DNA of 64,000 nt, taken from Anaerosoma tenue. Its GTDB lineage: Bacteria > Actinomycetota > Coriobacteriia > Anaerosomatales > Anaerosomataceae. Shown one piece after another: positions 17,860 through 26,639 of the stretch. Position 1 is the first letter of the stretch, and each line of letters starts with the position of its first letter. Position numbers and translations under genes: made by a program. The notes beneath the pieces are model-generated. The model was not told the origin of the DNA and did not search any database. It was given only the letters and a program-made list of their open reading frames with translations. Where the stretch lies: NCBI RefSeq assembly GCF_023161965.1, contig NZ_JALNTY010000002.1, positions 124,552-188,551 on the forward strand, given 5' to 3'.

Positions 17860-18810
17860 ATGGCGACGCACGGCGGATCGAAGACGGCAGTGGTGGCGGC
17901 GGTCGTTGGCAACTTCATCATCGCGGTGATCAAGTTCGTGGCTGCCGGGATCACCGGCTCCTCGGCCATGATCTCCGAGGGGATCCACTCCCTTGTGGAC
18001 ACCGGCAACGGCGGCTTGCTGCTGCTTGGGATCAACCGCGCGAAGCGTCCCGCCGATGAGGAGCATCCCTTCGGGCACGGCAAGGCGCTGTACTTCTGGA
18101 CGCTGGTGGTCTCGGTCTCGATCTTCGGCATCGGTGGCGGGATGTCACTCTACGAAGGCATCTCCCACATCAGGCATGTCGCCCCGGGTGCGCCCACGTC
18201 CGACCCCACAGCCAACTACATCGTGCTCGGTATCGCCATGCTTGTTGAGGGCTACACCTTCAGTGTCGCGCTGCGCGAGTTCCTGAAGGTGAAGGGCACC
18301 AAGGGGGCGTGGGAGTACATCCGTGGCGCGAAGGACCCGAGCACGTTCACGGTGCTGCTCGAGGACAGCGCTGCCATGGCAGGTCTGGTCTTCGCGTTCC
18401 TGGGTGTCTTCTTCGGCCACCTGCTCGGCAATCCGTATCTCGACGGTGTCGCGTCTGTGGCGATCGGCGCGATCCTCATGGGCGTGGCCTTCGTGCTGGC
18501 GTTCGAGACCAAGGGACTCCTGCTCGGCGAGGGCGTGGACCCGGAGACGCTGGCCGACATCCGTCGGCGCGTGCTCGGCGATCCGGCTGTCGAGGGCGTG
18601 GGAGACATCCTGACGATGTATATCGGGCCGTATGCGCTGCTCGTGAATCTCGGCGTGCAGTTCAGGGGTGGATCGACGACTGAGGAGATCCACGACGCCA
18701 TCGGGCGCATCGAGGCAGACCTCATGGGCGCGTATCCAGCGTGCACGCGCATCTACATCGAAGCGGAGTCGCTGCGTCCCGCGCTCGCGGACGCCCAGGC
18801 GCCCGCCTGA
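17860..18810 (+). CDS. Cation diffusion facilitator (CDF) family transporter
   Basis: A 316-residue metal/proton antiporter. The first helix carries AVVAAVVGNFIIAVIKFVA, followed by GSSAMISEGIHSLVDTGN with the expected acidic and His metal site. DEEHPFGHGKALYFW is a strong family signature, and the C-terminal cytoplasmic domain runs from about residue 215 (DIRRRVLGDPAVEGVGDIL). Likely substrates are Zn, Mn or Fe(II), exported to avoid toxicity. A GGAG box lies before the ATG. Confidence 0.92.
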   Translation: MATHGGSKTAVVAAVVGNFIIAVIKFVAAGITGSSAMISEGIHSLVDTGNGGLLLLGINRAKRPADEEHPFGHGKALYFWTLVVSVSIFGIGGGMSLYEGISHIRHVAPGAPTSDPTANYIVLGIAMLVEGYTFSVALREFLKVKGTKGAWEYIRGAKDPSTFTVLLEDSAAMAGLVFAFLGVFFGHLLGNPYLDGVASVAIGAILMGVAFVLAFETKGLLLGEGVDPETLADIRRRVLGDPAVEGVGDILTMYIGPYALLVNLGVQFRGGSTTEEIHDAIGRIEADLMGAYPACTRIYIEAESLRPALADAQAPA

Positions 18811-18823
18811 CGGCGTAGATGCG

Positions 18824-19207
18824 TCAGTTCGCGTAGGTGGACGGATCCTCGGATGCGAGCGATCCGGAGGGCGGAGCCACCCGTTCCACGATGACCGCTG
18901 CAGCGCTCTCGAGTGCTGCCGCCCGGTTGGTGCCATGCCTTCGCAGGCGGTCGCCGATACCCACCAGGCGACGGACCGACCGCAGGTCGAGCTTGCTGAA
19001 CCGGAACGCATCCCACTCGGCTCGCGTGCTCACGGCCCAGAGCTCGCCCGCGATCCAGCGCAGGTTGTCCCGGTCCTCGATGGTGAGGTAGTGCCAGTCG
19101 ACGCGGAGGCCGTATCGGATCCGCTCTATGGCGCGGTCCACGGCCCGCTGCCGGTTCACTTCGTACAGCCGCATGCCCCGGCTCTCGTCGTTCGTCGGGT
19201 TCTGCAT
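18824..19207 (-). CDS. Hypothetical protein
   Basis: A 127-134-residue protein rich in Arg and Trp (QRAVDRAIERIRYGLRVDWHYLTIEDRDNLRWIAGELWAVSTRAEW). The C-terminal half is low-complexity. I do not recognise the family. The start at 19207 is used because GGAG precedes it, although at long spacing; an in-frame ATG at 19228 has no ribosome binding site. The upstream gap holds short inverted repeats (GAATAC/GTATTC and CAACAC/GTGTTG) that may regulate it. Confidence 0.6.
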   Translation of the reverse strand: MQNPTNDESRGMRLYEVNRQRAVDRAIERIRYGLRVDWHYLTIEDRDNLRWIAGELWAVSTRAEWDAFRFSKLDLRSVRRLVGIGDRLRRHGTNRAAALESAAAVIVERVAPPSGSLASEDPSTYAN

Positions 19208-19323
19208 GTCGCTTCTCACTCCATCCATTGGAATACGCCTCGCACGGATTGGTATTCAACACCACGTGTTGCGATTCCTTCTTGATGAAGAAAGCGTAGG
19301 AATGCTGAGGGTGTATGAGCGCC

Positions 19324-20028
19324 TCAGGTGTGATCGCGCACGAACCGCGCCACGACCGCATCGGCCTCGTGACGGAGCATGGCGACCTCGGGATCGAGGT
19401 CGAGGGCGTGATGCAGGCGCTCGATAAGAGCGTCGCCGCTCCTGAGGCTCACCCAGCGAAGGCGGCGCGCCAGGCGCTCCCAGGGGCTGGTGCGGTTGCG
19501 GGCCCACAGCCACACGAGCAGCGCCGCAAGCGCCACCAGCGCGAGCGCGCCCATCCACGCGTGTGTTGGGAACGCGACGACAGCACCGAGGACCAGCACG
19601 ATGCCGGTCATGAGCCACACGATGGGGGTGGGCTGGCTCATCACGAGGAACATCAGCTTGGGGACCTCGATGACGTCGCCATGCTCCGCCGAGCCGATCT
19701 CACGACGGCGGAGCCGGATGTAGACGGCAAGAGTCCCCCGGCGTCGCCGCATATCCCAGATCGTGAGCACGAGGAACGAGGCGAAAGCGACCCCGATCGC
19801 CCACCTGGCGAGCGGCGCGAGCTCTGGGAACTCGACGACCGCTCCGGCACCTGCCGCGAGGCCTGCGACGATGTACAGCAGCGGGATGGACAACGGCGCC
19901 TCGGCTAATCGCGCATCCGCGACCCTATCGACGTCGCTCGACAGCAGATAGCCCACGCCCACGGCATCGAGCATGTGCGCGAGCACCACCAGGAACAAGA
20001 AGACCACTATGCCGAGCAGGAGCGACAT
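19324..20028 (-). CDS. Hypothetical membrane protein, about five helices
   Basis: The 234-residue protein has an N-terminal helix (LLLGIVVFLFLVVLAHML), a pair around IPLLYIVAGLAAGAGAVV and WAIGVAFASFLVLTIW, and another pair around PIVWLMTGIVLVLGAVVAF and ALALVALAALLVWLWA. A soluble tail of about 60 residues follows (RLRWVSLRSGDALIERLHHALDLDPEVAML). Function unknown. GGAG precedes the ATG. It is divergent from the multiheme cytochrome gene; no operon partner. Confidence 0.72.
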   Translation of the reverse strand: MSLLLGIVVFLFLVVLAHMLDAVGVGYLLSSDVDRVADARLAEAPLSIPLLYIVAGLAAGAGAVVEFPELAPLARWAIGVAFASFLVLTIWDMRRRRGTLAVYIRLRRREIGSAEHGDVIEVPKLMFLVMSQPTPIVWLMTGIVLVLGAVVAFPTHAWMGALALVALAALLVWLWARNRTSPWERLARRLRWVSLRSGDALIERLHHALDLDPEVAMLRHEADAVVARFVRDHT

Positions 20029-20157
20029 CTCAACAGACTCCTCACGCGCCTTACTAAGCGAAGTACGCTACCACGTCCTCCACTCCTGCACGAGCGCGGA
20101 GTCTCTTCGGGTACACTGTGCTGGTGAGCCGGCAAGGGATGGGGTAGGTTGGTCCGG

Positions 20158-21324
20158 ATGTTCAGATCCTTCAAGCGATGGTTCGCATCGACGTCACGAC
20201 CGCAGCGCATGATGTGGCTCGGAGTACTCATCATCGCGTTCCTCGGATTCGTGCTTGGCAGCACCACCGCTACATCCACCAACTGGTTCTGCACCCAACC
20301 GTGCCACAACGTGCACGACGACAACACACTCACGTTCAACGCGGGGTCGCATGTGATGATGTCGTGCGCCGCGTGCCATGAGCCGTTCGAGGGCGGGCTC
20401 ATCGCACTCACACTCGCCAAGATCGAGGTAGCGCCCGACCTCATCCCCACCGTGCTCGGCACCTACCCGATGCCGCTCAACGAGAACCACTCCGTAGCGC
20501 TTGAGATGGGCGACGAGTTCTGCACCCAATGCCACGACCTCGGGACTCGTGAGGTCAACGCGTCCTACGGCATCATCATCGACCACGCTGCGCACACCGA
20601 CCGGGGCATCACCTGTGCGTCGTGCCACAACCGGGTGGCGCATCCCGAGGAAGGCATCGAGTACCAGCAGGAGGGCAACCGGCATCACGAGGACTGGATG
20701 GTGATGGATGCCTGCTACCGCTGTCACGGACTCGAAGCGAGTGCCGAGGCCCCCGGCGAGTGCTCGGCATGCCACACGGAGAAGTTCGACCTGATCCCCG
20801 CGAGCCATGACGCCGCAGGCTGGTACGAGGCGTTCGGCGAGAGCGGAGGCCACGCAGCCGCTTACACCGAGGAGGCCTCACGCGTGGCGCAGGCTGAGGA
20901 GTGGGTGGCCGGGCTGGAGGAGGTCCACCACAGCGAGGCGCCTGAGGACCTCGGCTACGAGCGGACGGTGAACACCTGCTACACCTGCCATCTCAAGCAG
21001 TACTGCACCGACTGCCACGGCGTTGAGATGCCACATCCGGCCGGCTTCTCGGAGGACCACGGCGACCTCGGCCTGTCGAATCCGCAGAGTTGTGCAACGT
21101 GCCACGCGCGCAGCGAGGAGGAGGTGGCCGGCAACGAGTTCTGCAACGCCTGCCACCATCCGGACAGCACGCCGGGCACCAGCTGGATCGATCAACACTG
21201 GGTGTCGGTGCGTGACTCGGGCGGCAGCGCGTGCTTCGAGTGCCACAACCCCACCTACTGCGCAACGTGTCACGTGAGCGGCGAGGAGGCAGCGCGCGAG
21301 TTCATGCTGCAGGAAGCGCAGTAG
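20158..21324 (+). CDS. Membrane-anchored multiheme cytochrome c (12 heme-type motifs, NapC/NirT-like start)
   Basis: After one N-terminal helix (MMWLGVLIIAFLGFVLGS) the 388-residue protein shows 11 canonical CxxCH motifs (CAACH, CTQCH, CASCH, CYRCH, CSACH, CYTCH, CTDCH, CATCH, CNACH, CFECH, CATCH) and one CTQPCH at the start, a CxxxCH variant. Additional His residues (HNVH, HHED, HHSE) can be distal ligands. It likely takes electrons from menaquinol and passes them across the cell envelope to a reductase or extracellular acceptor. The ATG at 20158 is preferred; TTG at 20149 is possible. No catalytic reductase subunit is adjacent. Confidence 0.88.
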   Translation: MFRSFKRWFASTSRPQRMMWLGVLIIAFLGFVLGSTTATSTNWFCTQPCHNVHDDNTLTFNAGSHVMMSCAACHEPFEGGLIALTLAKIEVAPDLIPTVLGTYPMPLNENHSVALEMGDEFCTQCHDLGTREVNASYGIIIDHAAHTDRGITCASCHNRVAHPEEGIEYQQEGNRHHEDWMVMDACYRCHGLEASAEAPGECSACHTEKFDLIPASHDAAGWYEAFGESGGHAAAYTEEASRVAQAEEWVAGLEEVHHSEAPEDLGYERTVNTCYTCHLKQYCTDCHGVEMPHPAGFSEDHGDLGLSNPQSCATCHARSEEEVAGNEFCNACHHPDSTPGTSWIDQHWVSVRDSGGSACFECHNPTYCATCHVSGEEAAREFMLQEAQ

Positions 21325-21361
21325 CGAGGCGCCGCTGCATGGACCTTCCGGCGAGGAGAGC

Positions 21362-21754
21362 CTACCCGCCCGCCCCGCGTGCGATGCCGGCCACCATGCC
21401 GCCGAGATACGGCACGAGCCAGACGATCCACACCGCGACGCTGTAGCGATGGAAGCCTTCGCGCGCTTCCGGTCGGCCTCGCAGGAACACCCACGTAGCC
21501 CACAGGGCATGGAGCAGCATCAGCAGGAACGCCGCCAGACCGGTGACGCCGTGGATCACACCCGGGTCTTCCCCCATCATCACCAGCAGCCGCATCAGGT
21601 ACGTGGCGGTACCGTCGCACACGATGCCGAGCCAGAACAGTACGACGTGCCAGCCCTTGAGGTCGCGCTGGACGCGCTCCGACCAGACACCTGCGGTGTA
21701 CAGGACGAACGCAAGCGACATGACGATCGCGGGGAGTATGAGTTGCTGCGGCAT
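21362..21754 (-). CDS. HsmA/TIGR03987-like four-helix membrane protein
   Basis: A 130-residue protein with four helices and conserved polar features: VLYTAGVWSERVQRDLKGWHVVLFWLGIVCD, GVTGLAAFLLMLLHALWATWV and FHRYSVAVWIVWLVPYLGG. The WSERVQ...WH pattern fits the conserved family often labelled HsmA or CHP03987. The intramembrane His residues could bind heme, but this is inference. It is convergent with the multiheme cytochrome gene. Confidence 0.7.
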   Translation of the reverse strand: MPQQLILPAIVMSLAFVLYTAGVWSERVQRDLKGWHVVLFWLGIVCDGTATYLMRLLVMMGEDPGVIHGVTGLAAFLLMLLHALWATWVFLRGRPEAREGFHRYSVAVWIVWLVPYLGGMVAGIARGAGG

Positions 21755-21788
21755 GCGCTCATCCTACAGCAGGCGTAGACAGACGGAG

Positions 21789-21807
21789 AGCCGGGCATGG
21801 CCCGGCT
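21789..21807 (-). terminator. Hairpin downstream of tRNA-Val
   Basis: A perfect 8-bp stem (AGCCGGGC with GCCCGGCT) and a 3-nt loop, 15 nt after the tRNA-Val 3' end on the minus strand, followed by a pyrimidine-rich CTCCGTCTGTCT. Confidence 0.55.
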
Positions 21808-21822
21808 CCACCATGAAGGTGC

Positions 21823-21897
21823 TGGTGGGCGATGAGGGATTTGAACCCCCGACTTCCTCCTTGTAAGGGAGGCACTCTCCCGCTGAGTTAATCGCCC
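21823..21897 (-). tRNA. tRNA-Val (anticodon TAC)
   Basis: On the minus strand: acceptor GGGCGAT with ATCGCCC, D-arm ACTC/GAGT, anticodon stem CCTCC/GGAGG with loop CTTACAA (anticodon TAC), T-arm GGGGGTTCAAATCCCTC and encoded CCA. A TACAAT element, a good -10 match, lies about 20 bp upstream. Confidence 0.95.
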
Positions 21898-21971
21898 GAT
21901 GAGGTGCGGGCGCTATTGTAGCAGGAGCGGGCGCGGTCGCGCCGCAGCAGCGCACCGCAGCGACTCAACGG

Positions 21972-22382
21972 TCACTCGCCCCCGGCGCGGACAGCCCTCA
22001 CGTGCTCGATGAAGACGCGGTCGTGGTCCTGCACGTGTGAGGCAAGCCAGTCCTGCAACATCGCGACGAGGGGGCGCATGCTCGTGATCTCGCCGCTGCG
22101 CAGCCCGAGGACCGCACCGCGCGCCTCATCGGTGAGGCGGTGATGGTCGGCCTTGTGATCGTCCGCCGCAGGCCCCGTGTAGGATGTCGCCTCCATGAGG
22201 TCCTCCTCGGTGGCGAAGTGAGTGTACACGTGGTCCATGAGACGCTCGAGGACGGCCATCATCTCCTCCGGACGATCGTCGGCCGTCTCGGCGTACTCGA
22301 GGATCTTGTGGATCTCGCGGTGCTGCTCATCGACGACCGGGTCGCCCGTTGCGAGCGATCCATCCCAGCTGCTGTCGTCCAT
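21972..22382 (-). CDS. Bacteriohemerythrin
   Basis: A 136-residue hemerythrin-like oxygen-binding protein with the diiron ligand pattern in order: DEQHREI, THFATEEDLM, HKADHHRL and HVQDHDRVF. These His and acidic residues bind the diiron centre. It may carry or sense oxygen or protect anaerobic enzymes. The ATG at 22382 is chosen for its GGGGGAGGCGGTC leader; an upstream in-frame start is possible but lacks one. Confidence 0.92.
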   Translation of the reverse strand: MDDSSWDGSLATGDPVVDEQHREIHKILEYAETADDRPEEMMAVLERLMDHVYTHFATEEDLMEATSYTGPAADDHKADHHRLTDEARGAVLGLRSGEITSMRPLVAMLQDWLASHVQDHDRVFIEHVRAVRAGGE

Positions 22383-22462
22383 GACCGCCTCCCCCTGAGC
22401 CAGGCACCATACATGTGCCGACAACCATACCGCATCCCTGCAACCGAACGCCTCCCGCGGCC

Positions 22463-23152
22463 CTACTCGGCGAAATGCTCCTCAGCGGGTCGCGCACTCC
22501 TGGCATGCTCGAAATCGGAGAGCCCTATGTGGCAGTAGCCGCCGGGGTTCTTCTCCAGGTAGTCCTGGTGATAGCCTTCGGCGGAGAAGTAGTTCGCGAG
22601 CGGCGCCACCTCGATGGCTATGGGCCGGTCGTATCCCTCCTGCAATGCGGCTATCGATCGGTCGATCACCGCGCGCTCCGCGGGATCCGTGTAGTAGATG
22701 CCGGTACGGTACTGGGTGCCGACGTCGTTGCCCTGACGGTTCACCGACACCGGGTCGATGACCTCGTAGAAGAGCTCAAGGAGGAACGGCAGCGGCGCGA
22801 CAGCGGGGTCGTAGTCCAGGCGCACGGTCTCGGCATGACCCGTCCGTCCGGAGCAGACCTCCTCATACGAGGGCGAGTCGGTGGTGCCGTTGGCGTAGCC
22901 CACGTCGGTTGCCACAACGCCGTTCACCAGAGAGAAGTACTTCTCCAGCCCCCAGAAGCAACCGCCAGCAAGGTAGATGGTCGCCATGTCCTCTCCTCCT
23001 TCGACGCTACCGGACGGTGCGCCGACCGGCGCGGACTCGTCTGGCGCCCGGACCACACCAGGTGCGCCTGGCGCCACCGAACAGCCGGAGAGAATCAGGG
23101 CTGCCGTCAGCAGAACCGCCATTCCTGTCGCTCTCCGCGCGATCCTGCCCAT
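22463..23152 (-). CDS. msrA: Peptide-methionine (S)-S-oxide reductase MsrA, predicted lipoprotein with an internal cytosolic start
   Basis: Repairs oxidised methionine. The catalytic motif GGCFWGLEKYF is near residue 65, followed by GYANGTTDSPSYEEVCSGRTGHAE and QGNDVGTQYRTGIYY, all classic for MsrA. The long form begins with a lipoprotein signal (MAVLLTAALILSGCS) and a Pro/Gly linker, so it would act outside the membrane. An internal ATG at 22987 is preceded by a perfect AAGGAGG seven bases away and would give a leaderless cytosolic MsrA starting MATIYLAGGCFWG. The upstream start has GGAG. Both may be used. Confidence 0.93.
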   Translation of the reverse strand: MGRIARRATGMAVLLTAALILSGCSVAPGAPGVVRAPDESAPVGAPSGSVEGGEDMATIYLAGGCFWGLEKYFSLVNGVVATDVGYANGTTDSPSYEEVCSGRTGHAETVRLDYDPAVAPLPFLLELFYEVIDPVSVNRQGNDVGTQYRTGIYYTDPAERAVIDRSIAALQEGYDRPIAIEVAPLANYFSAEGYHQDYLEKNPGGYCHIGLSDFEHARSARPAEEHFAE

Positions 23153-23189
23153 AGCACGCTCCGTCGCCGACGGCGTGGCCCCCCGGCCG

Positions 23190-23648
23190 CTACACCGCGT
23201 TGGCGAAGAACCCGGTGGCGGCCTCGAGATACTCGGGGAAACGCTGCTCGAGCTCTGCCGAGAGGCCCATCTCTGGCACCACTCCAGCAGGTTCTATGCC
23301 GAGGAGCGTGATCGGCGGAGGCGTGACGTTGATCTCACGCGCGAAGTCGAGCACCTTGAGCAGATCCCCCTCGTGGGTGCTGATGCCGTCGAGCCTCTTG
23401 CGCGAGATCACATCCTCGGGCGAGAAGAACCGGTACTCCCCCGGGGCGAGCCCCATACGCGCCGAGTCGACCACGAGAACGGAGTCTGTGCCGGGATCGA
23501 GGTAGTGGAGCAGGTCGAGCAGGTTGCCCTGCAGCTCGACGGCCCGGAACCCGCGTTCGAGTCCGCGCTCGGCAATCGCCTCGGCGATCCTCAGACCGAT
23601 CGAGTCGTCCAGCCCCATATACGTGCCGATGCCGATCAGATACCGCAT
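23190..23648 (-). CDS. [NiFe] hydrogenase maturation protease (HyaD/HybD/FrcD-type)
   Basis: A 152-residue endopeptidase of the family that removes the C-terminal peptide of the hydrogenase large subunit after Ni insertion. Conserved acidic Ni-sensing residues are visible in IGTYMGLDDSIGLRIAEA and SVLVVDSARMG, and His in ISTHEGDLL. It lies 67 bp after the hydA stop, at the end of the same minus-strand series. Its substrate is probably the short C-terminal tail of HydA. GGAGGTATAG precedes the ATG. Confidence 0.88.
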   Translation of the reverse strand: MRYLIGIGTYMGLDDSIGLRIAEAIAERGLERGFRAVELQGNLLDLLHYLDPGTDSVLVVDSARMGLAPGEYRFFSPEDVISRKRLDGISTHEGDLLKVLDFAREINVTPPPITLLGIEPAGVVPEMGLSAELEQRFPEYLEAATGFFANAV

Positions 23649-23715
23649 CTATACCTCCGCACGCGGCGCACGCCGCCGATGCTCAGACGGGCGACCGCAC
23701 TGATGCCGTCACTGA

Positions 23716-25032
23716 CTACCGCACGAACTCCACGTCGAGATGGTGCGTGGAGCACGAGATGCAGGGGTCGTACGCGCGCACCAGCATCGAGAGCTTGAGC
23801 GCTATGTCGTCCTCCGGCGCTCCGGCCTCGAGCAGCTGCGGCACGAGCTCCTCGAAGTCCACCTGGATGTTCCCGTGATTCTGATTGGTGGGGATGATGC
23901 AGTTCGCACGGGTACACAGACCGTCCTCGTCGTAGCTGTAGTCGTGATAGAGGATGCCGCGTGGCACCTCCACCGCCGACACGCCGCTGTCATATCGGGT
24001 CGGCTGTACCAGGCCTTCATCCTTCAGGCCTTCCTCCAGCAGCTCGTCGATCAGCCGCACGCTCTCGTACACCGCGTGCACGCATTCCACGACCTGCGCC
24101 ACCGAATTCATGTACGGATTGGCGCACACCGGCGCCAATCCGAGCGTCTCGGCCACCTTCTTGGCCTCGGGATGGAGCTGGTCGTAGTTGACGTTGAAGC
24201 GCGCGAGCGCCCCGGCAGCGTAGCTGCGGAGACGGTTCTTCGTATGCTTGGCCGTGGACTGCGGCACCACGTACTCGTTGGTGATGTCCAGGTAGTCTTT
24301 CACGTCGTAGACGGCGCGGTCGCCGTCGGCGAGCACGGTCTCGACACGACCGCTGAACAAGCCGTACTGCCCGTCCTCGGCAACCGCCATGTACTCGGTG
24401 GGACGGTCGAACGCGGGAAGCTTGTCGGCTACCGAGAGGATCGTCTCCACCGTGGCCTCGAGGTCGGGCACGGCGTCGACCAGCCGGTCGCGCATCGCCT
24501 TGAGGTCGCGCGCGGAGGGCAGACTGGAGAAGCCGCCCGGCAGCACCGTGATGGGGTGCGTGGTACGACCGCCGATGAGCGAGCCCCACTCGTGCGCGAG
24601 GCGCTTGAGGCGCAGCGCGCGCACCACCACCTCGCCGTGCGTGGGGATGAGCGGGAACACCGAGGGGGCGCCGAACAGGTCGGGCGCCACAAGCAGGTAC
24701 ACGTGCAGCACGTGGCTGTCGAAGTTCTCGGCATGCTTGAGGACCGTGCGCAGCTTCCGTGTCTGGGGCGTCACTTCGATGCCGAGCGCCGCCTCCGTAG
24801 CGGTGACGGAGGCGAGTGTGTGCCCCACGGCACAGATCCCGCAGATGCGGCTGGTGATGCGCGCCACCTCGGTGTAGTGACGGCCCCGCACCATCGCCTC
24901 GAAGAAGCGCGGGTTCTCGGGAACCTGCCACTCACACGTCTCGATCGTGCCGTCGGTGACGTTCACCACGATGTTGCCGTGGCCCTCGACGCGGGTCAGG
25001 TGATGGATGTCGATGTCTACGTTCTGAAGCAT
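23716..25032 (-). CDS. hydA: Group 3b [NiFe] hydrogenase/sulfhydrogenase large subunit
   Basis: The 438-residue catalytic subunit carries the N-terminal Ni-binding motif RICGICAVGH near residue 62 and the C-terminal DPCISCSTH. The four Cys bind the NiFe centre. The last His is followed by only eight residues (HLDVEFVR), the expected protease-cleaved tail. The order HydB-HydG-HydD-HydA matches bidirectional NADP-linked sulfhydrogenases, which oxidise H2 with NAD(P)+ or release H2. The ATG follows a GAGGAGT-type box and lies 4 bp past the HydD stop. Confidence 0.94.
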   Translation of the reverse strand: MLQNVDIDIHHLTRVEGHGNIVVNVTDGTIETCEWQVPENPRFFEAMVRGRHYTEVARITSRICGICAVGHTLASVTATEAALGIEVTPQTRKLRTVLKHAENFDSHVLHVYLLVAPDLFGAPSVFPLIPTHGEVVVRALRLKRLAHEWGSLIGGRTTHPITVLPGGFSSLPSARDLKAMRDRLVDAVPDLEATVETILSVADKLPAFDRPTEYMAVAEDGQYGLFSGRVETVLADGDRAVYDVKDYLDITNEYVVPQSTAKHTKNRLRSYAAGALARFNVNYDQLHPEAKKVAETLGLAPVCANPYMNSVAQVVECVHAVYESVRLIDELLEEGLKDEGLVQPTRYDSGVSAVEVPRGILYHDYSYDEDGLCTRANCIIPTNQNHGNIQVDFEELVPQLLEAGAPEDDIALKLSMLVRAYDPCISCSTHHLDVEFVR

Positions 25033-25036
25033 GGCG

Positions 25037-25780
25037 CTAACTCCTCAGGTTGGCCGTGAACATCCGGGACTTGCCGATCGCGCGCTCCTGGCTGAAGCCG
25101 GCGCGTTCCATGAGCACGGTCTCAAGCGACCGCAGGTTGGGCTCGTCCACGAAGCCCCGGCACGCCTCGCAAGGTATGCCGAGCGCGGGACACGGGGCGC
25201 CGCATCCGGCGCGCGCCACCATCCCCATGCAGTAGTCGCCCTCGTCGAACCGGCAGACGGTGCCGTTGCGCTTGCACTCCACGCACACGGGATACGACGG
25301 GATGAGCGGCCGGTCGTTGTGCAGCAACGCGGAGAGTATCCGCACGAGCTCGTCCTTGCTGGCAGGGCAGCCGTGCGCGTAATAGTCGACCTTGATGGCG
25401 GCCGAGATAGGCAGCGCCGGGCCGCTCTGCAGGTGCGGCATGCGGGCGTCGGGGCCGTACACGCACTCGTGATAGTCGTCCTGGTGGTTGCGCAGCGCAT
25501 TGATGCCTCCGGTGCAAGCGCACGCGCCATAGGCGATCACGATGCGCGAACGGTTGCGGATGTCACGCAGCCGCTCGCGGTCCTTCTCCATCGTGAAGCT
25601 GCCCTCCACGAGCGCGATATCGATGCGCTCGGTGGTGGTCTCGGTCATGGCCTCGCGGAACTCCACGATATCCACGTGCTCCAGCAGTCCGAGGATCACC
25701 TCGTCGCCGAGGTTGGTGAACTCGATCTGGCACCCCTCGCACCCGGCGAAATCGAAGAACGCGAGCTTGGGCTTCGACAT
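25037..25780 (-). CDS. hydD: Group 3b [NiFe] hydrogenase small subunit
   Basis: A 247-residue Fe-S subunit with the proximal-cluster motif FAGCEGCQIEFTN at the start, ACACTGG in the middle, GCPASKDEL and C-terminal Cys groups (CVECKRNGTVC, CGAPCPALGIPCEACRG). These would hold [4Fe-4S] clusters carrying electrons from the NiFe centre in HydA to HydB/HydG. The start MSKPKLAFFDFAGCEGC at 25780 lies 1 bp after the HydG stop; an in-frame extension further upstream would run through hydG and looks spurious. Confidence 0.93.
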   Translation of the reverse strand: MSKPKLAFFDFAGCEGCQIEFTNLGDEVILGLLEHVDIVEFREAMTETTTERIDIALVEGSFTMEKDRERLRDIRNRSRIVIAYGACACTGGINALRNHQDDYHECVYGPDARMPHLQSGPALPISAAIKVDYYAHGCPASKDELVRILSALLHNDRPLIPSYPVCVECKRNGTVCRFDEGDYCMGMVARAGCGAPCPALGIPCEACRGFVDEPNLRSLETVLMERAGFSQERAIGKSRMFTANLRS

Positions 25781-25781
25781 G

Positions 25782-26639
25782 TCAGATCGCCTCCTCGAGC
25801 GACTCGATCTCCGCGTAGGTGAAGACGGGGCCGTCCACGCAGACGTACTTGTCGTTGATCTGGCAGTGGCCGCACTTGCCCACACCGCACTTCATCCGCC
25901 GCTCCAGGTCCACGTAGATGTTCTCGCGCGAGATGCCGATGGCATCCAACTCGGCGATGACGTACTTGAACATGACGGGAGGACCGCAGATCACCACGCG
26001 CGTGTCGGGCGAGATGTTGACCTTCTTGAAGAGCGTGGGGATGACGCCCACGTTGCCCGTCCAGTGGACGTCTGCGCGGTCCACGGTCTCGTGGTACTCG
26101 ATGACCTTGGATGCGCGCCACGTCACGCGGTCCTCGGTGAACAGCAACTGCAGCGGATCGCGCGCCCCGTAGAACAGCACGAATCGCCCGAACTCCTCAC
26201 GCGTGTCGAGGATGTACTGGATGAGGCTCCGCGTGGGGCACAGCCCGATACCGCCAGCCACGATCAGCACGTCCTGTCCCCGCAGCTTCTCAAGCGGGAA
26301 CCCGTGGCCGAGCGGCCCCCGGACCATGAGCGTGTCGCCCACATCCTTGGTGTTGATGGCGGTGGACACTCGGCCCACGGTGCGCACCACGATGTCGAAG
26401 GTCCCGGTGCGTGTGGGTGAGCTGGCGATGCCGATGGGGATCTCGCCGAACCCCATCACGCCCACCTCGAGGATCTGCCCCGGTTCGAACTCGAACGGCT
26501 CGCCGTCCACCATCTGGAGCGTGAAGTGCTTCTCGCTCGCGGTGGGCTGGGCGGTGTGAAGGATCTTCGCCTTCCGCGGCAGGAAGAGGCTCTCCTGCTC
26601 GCACTGGCATCCGTTGGACTGCATCGTCTGGGTACTCAT
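25782..26639 (-). CDS. hydG: Hydrogenase FAD/NAD(P)-binding diaphorase subunit
   Basis: A 285-residue flavoprotein of the ferredoxin-NADP reductase fold, gamma subunit of the sulfhydrogenase. FAD-binding region IGIASSPTRTGTFDIVVRTVG; nucleotide-binding region DVLIVAGGIGLCPTRSLIQ; C-terminal [2Fe-2S] ligands ERRMKCGVGKCGHCQIND...C. It exchanges electrons with NAD(P)H. Its ATG overlaps the hydB stop in the form ATGA, and hydD starts 1 bp after its end, which indicates a coupled operon. Confidence 0.92.
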   Translation of the reverse strand: MSTQTMQSNGCQCEQESLFLPRKAKILHTAQPTASEKHFTLQMVDGEPFEFEPGQILEVGVMGFGEIPIGIASSPTRTGTFDIVVRTVGRVSTAINTKDVGDTLMVRGPLGHGFPLEKLRGQDVLIVAGGIGLCPTRSLIQYILDTREEFGRFVLFYGARDPLQLLFTEDRVTWRASKVIEYHETVDRADVHWTGNVGVIPTLFKKVNISPDTRVVICGPPVMFKYVIAELDAIGISRENIYVDLERRMKCGVGKCGHCQINDKYVCVDGPVFTYAEIESLEEAI

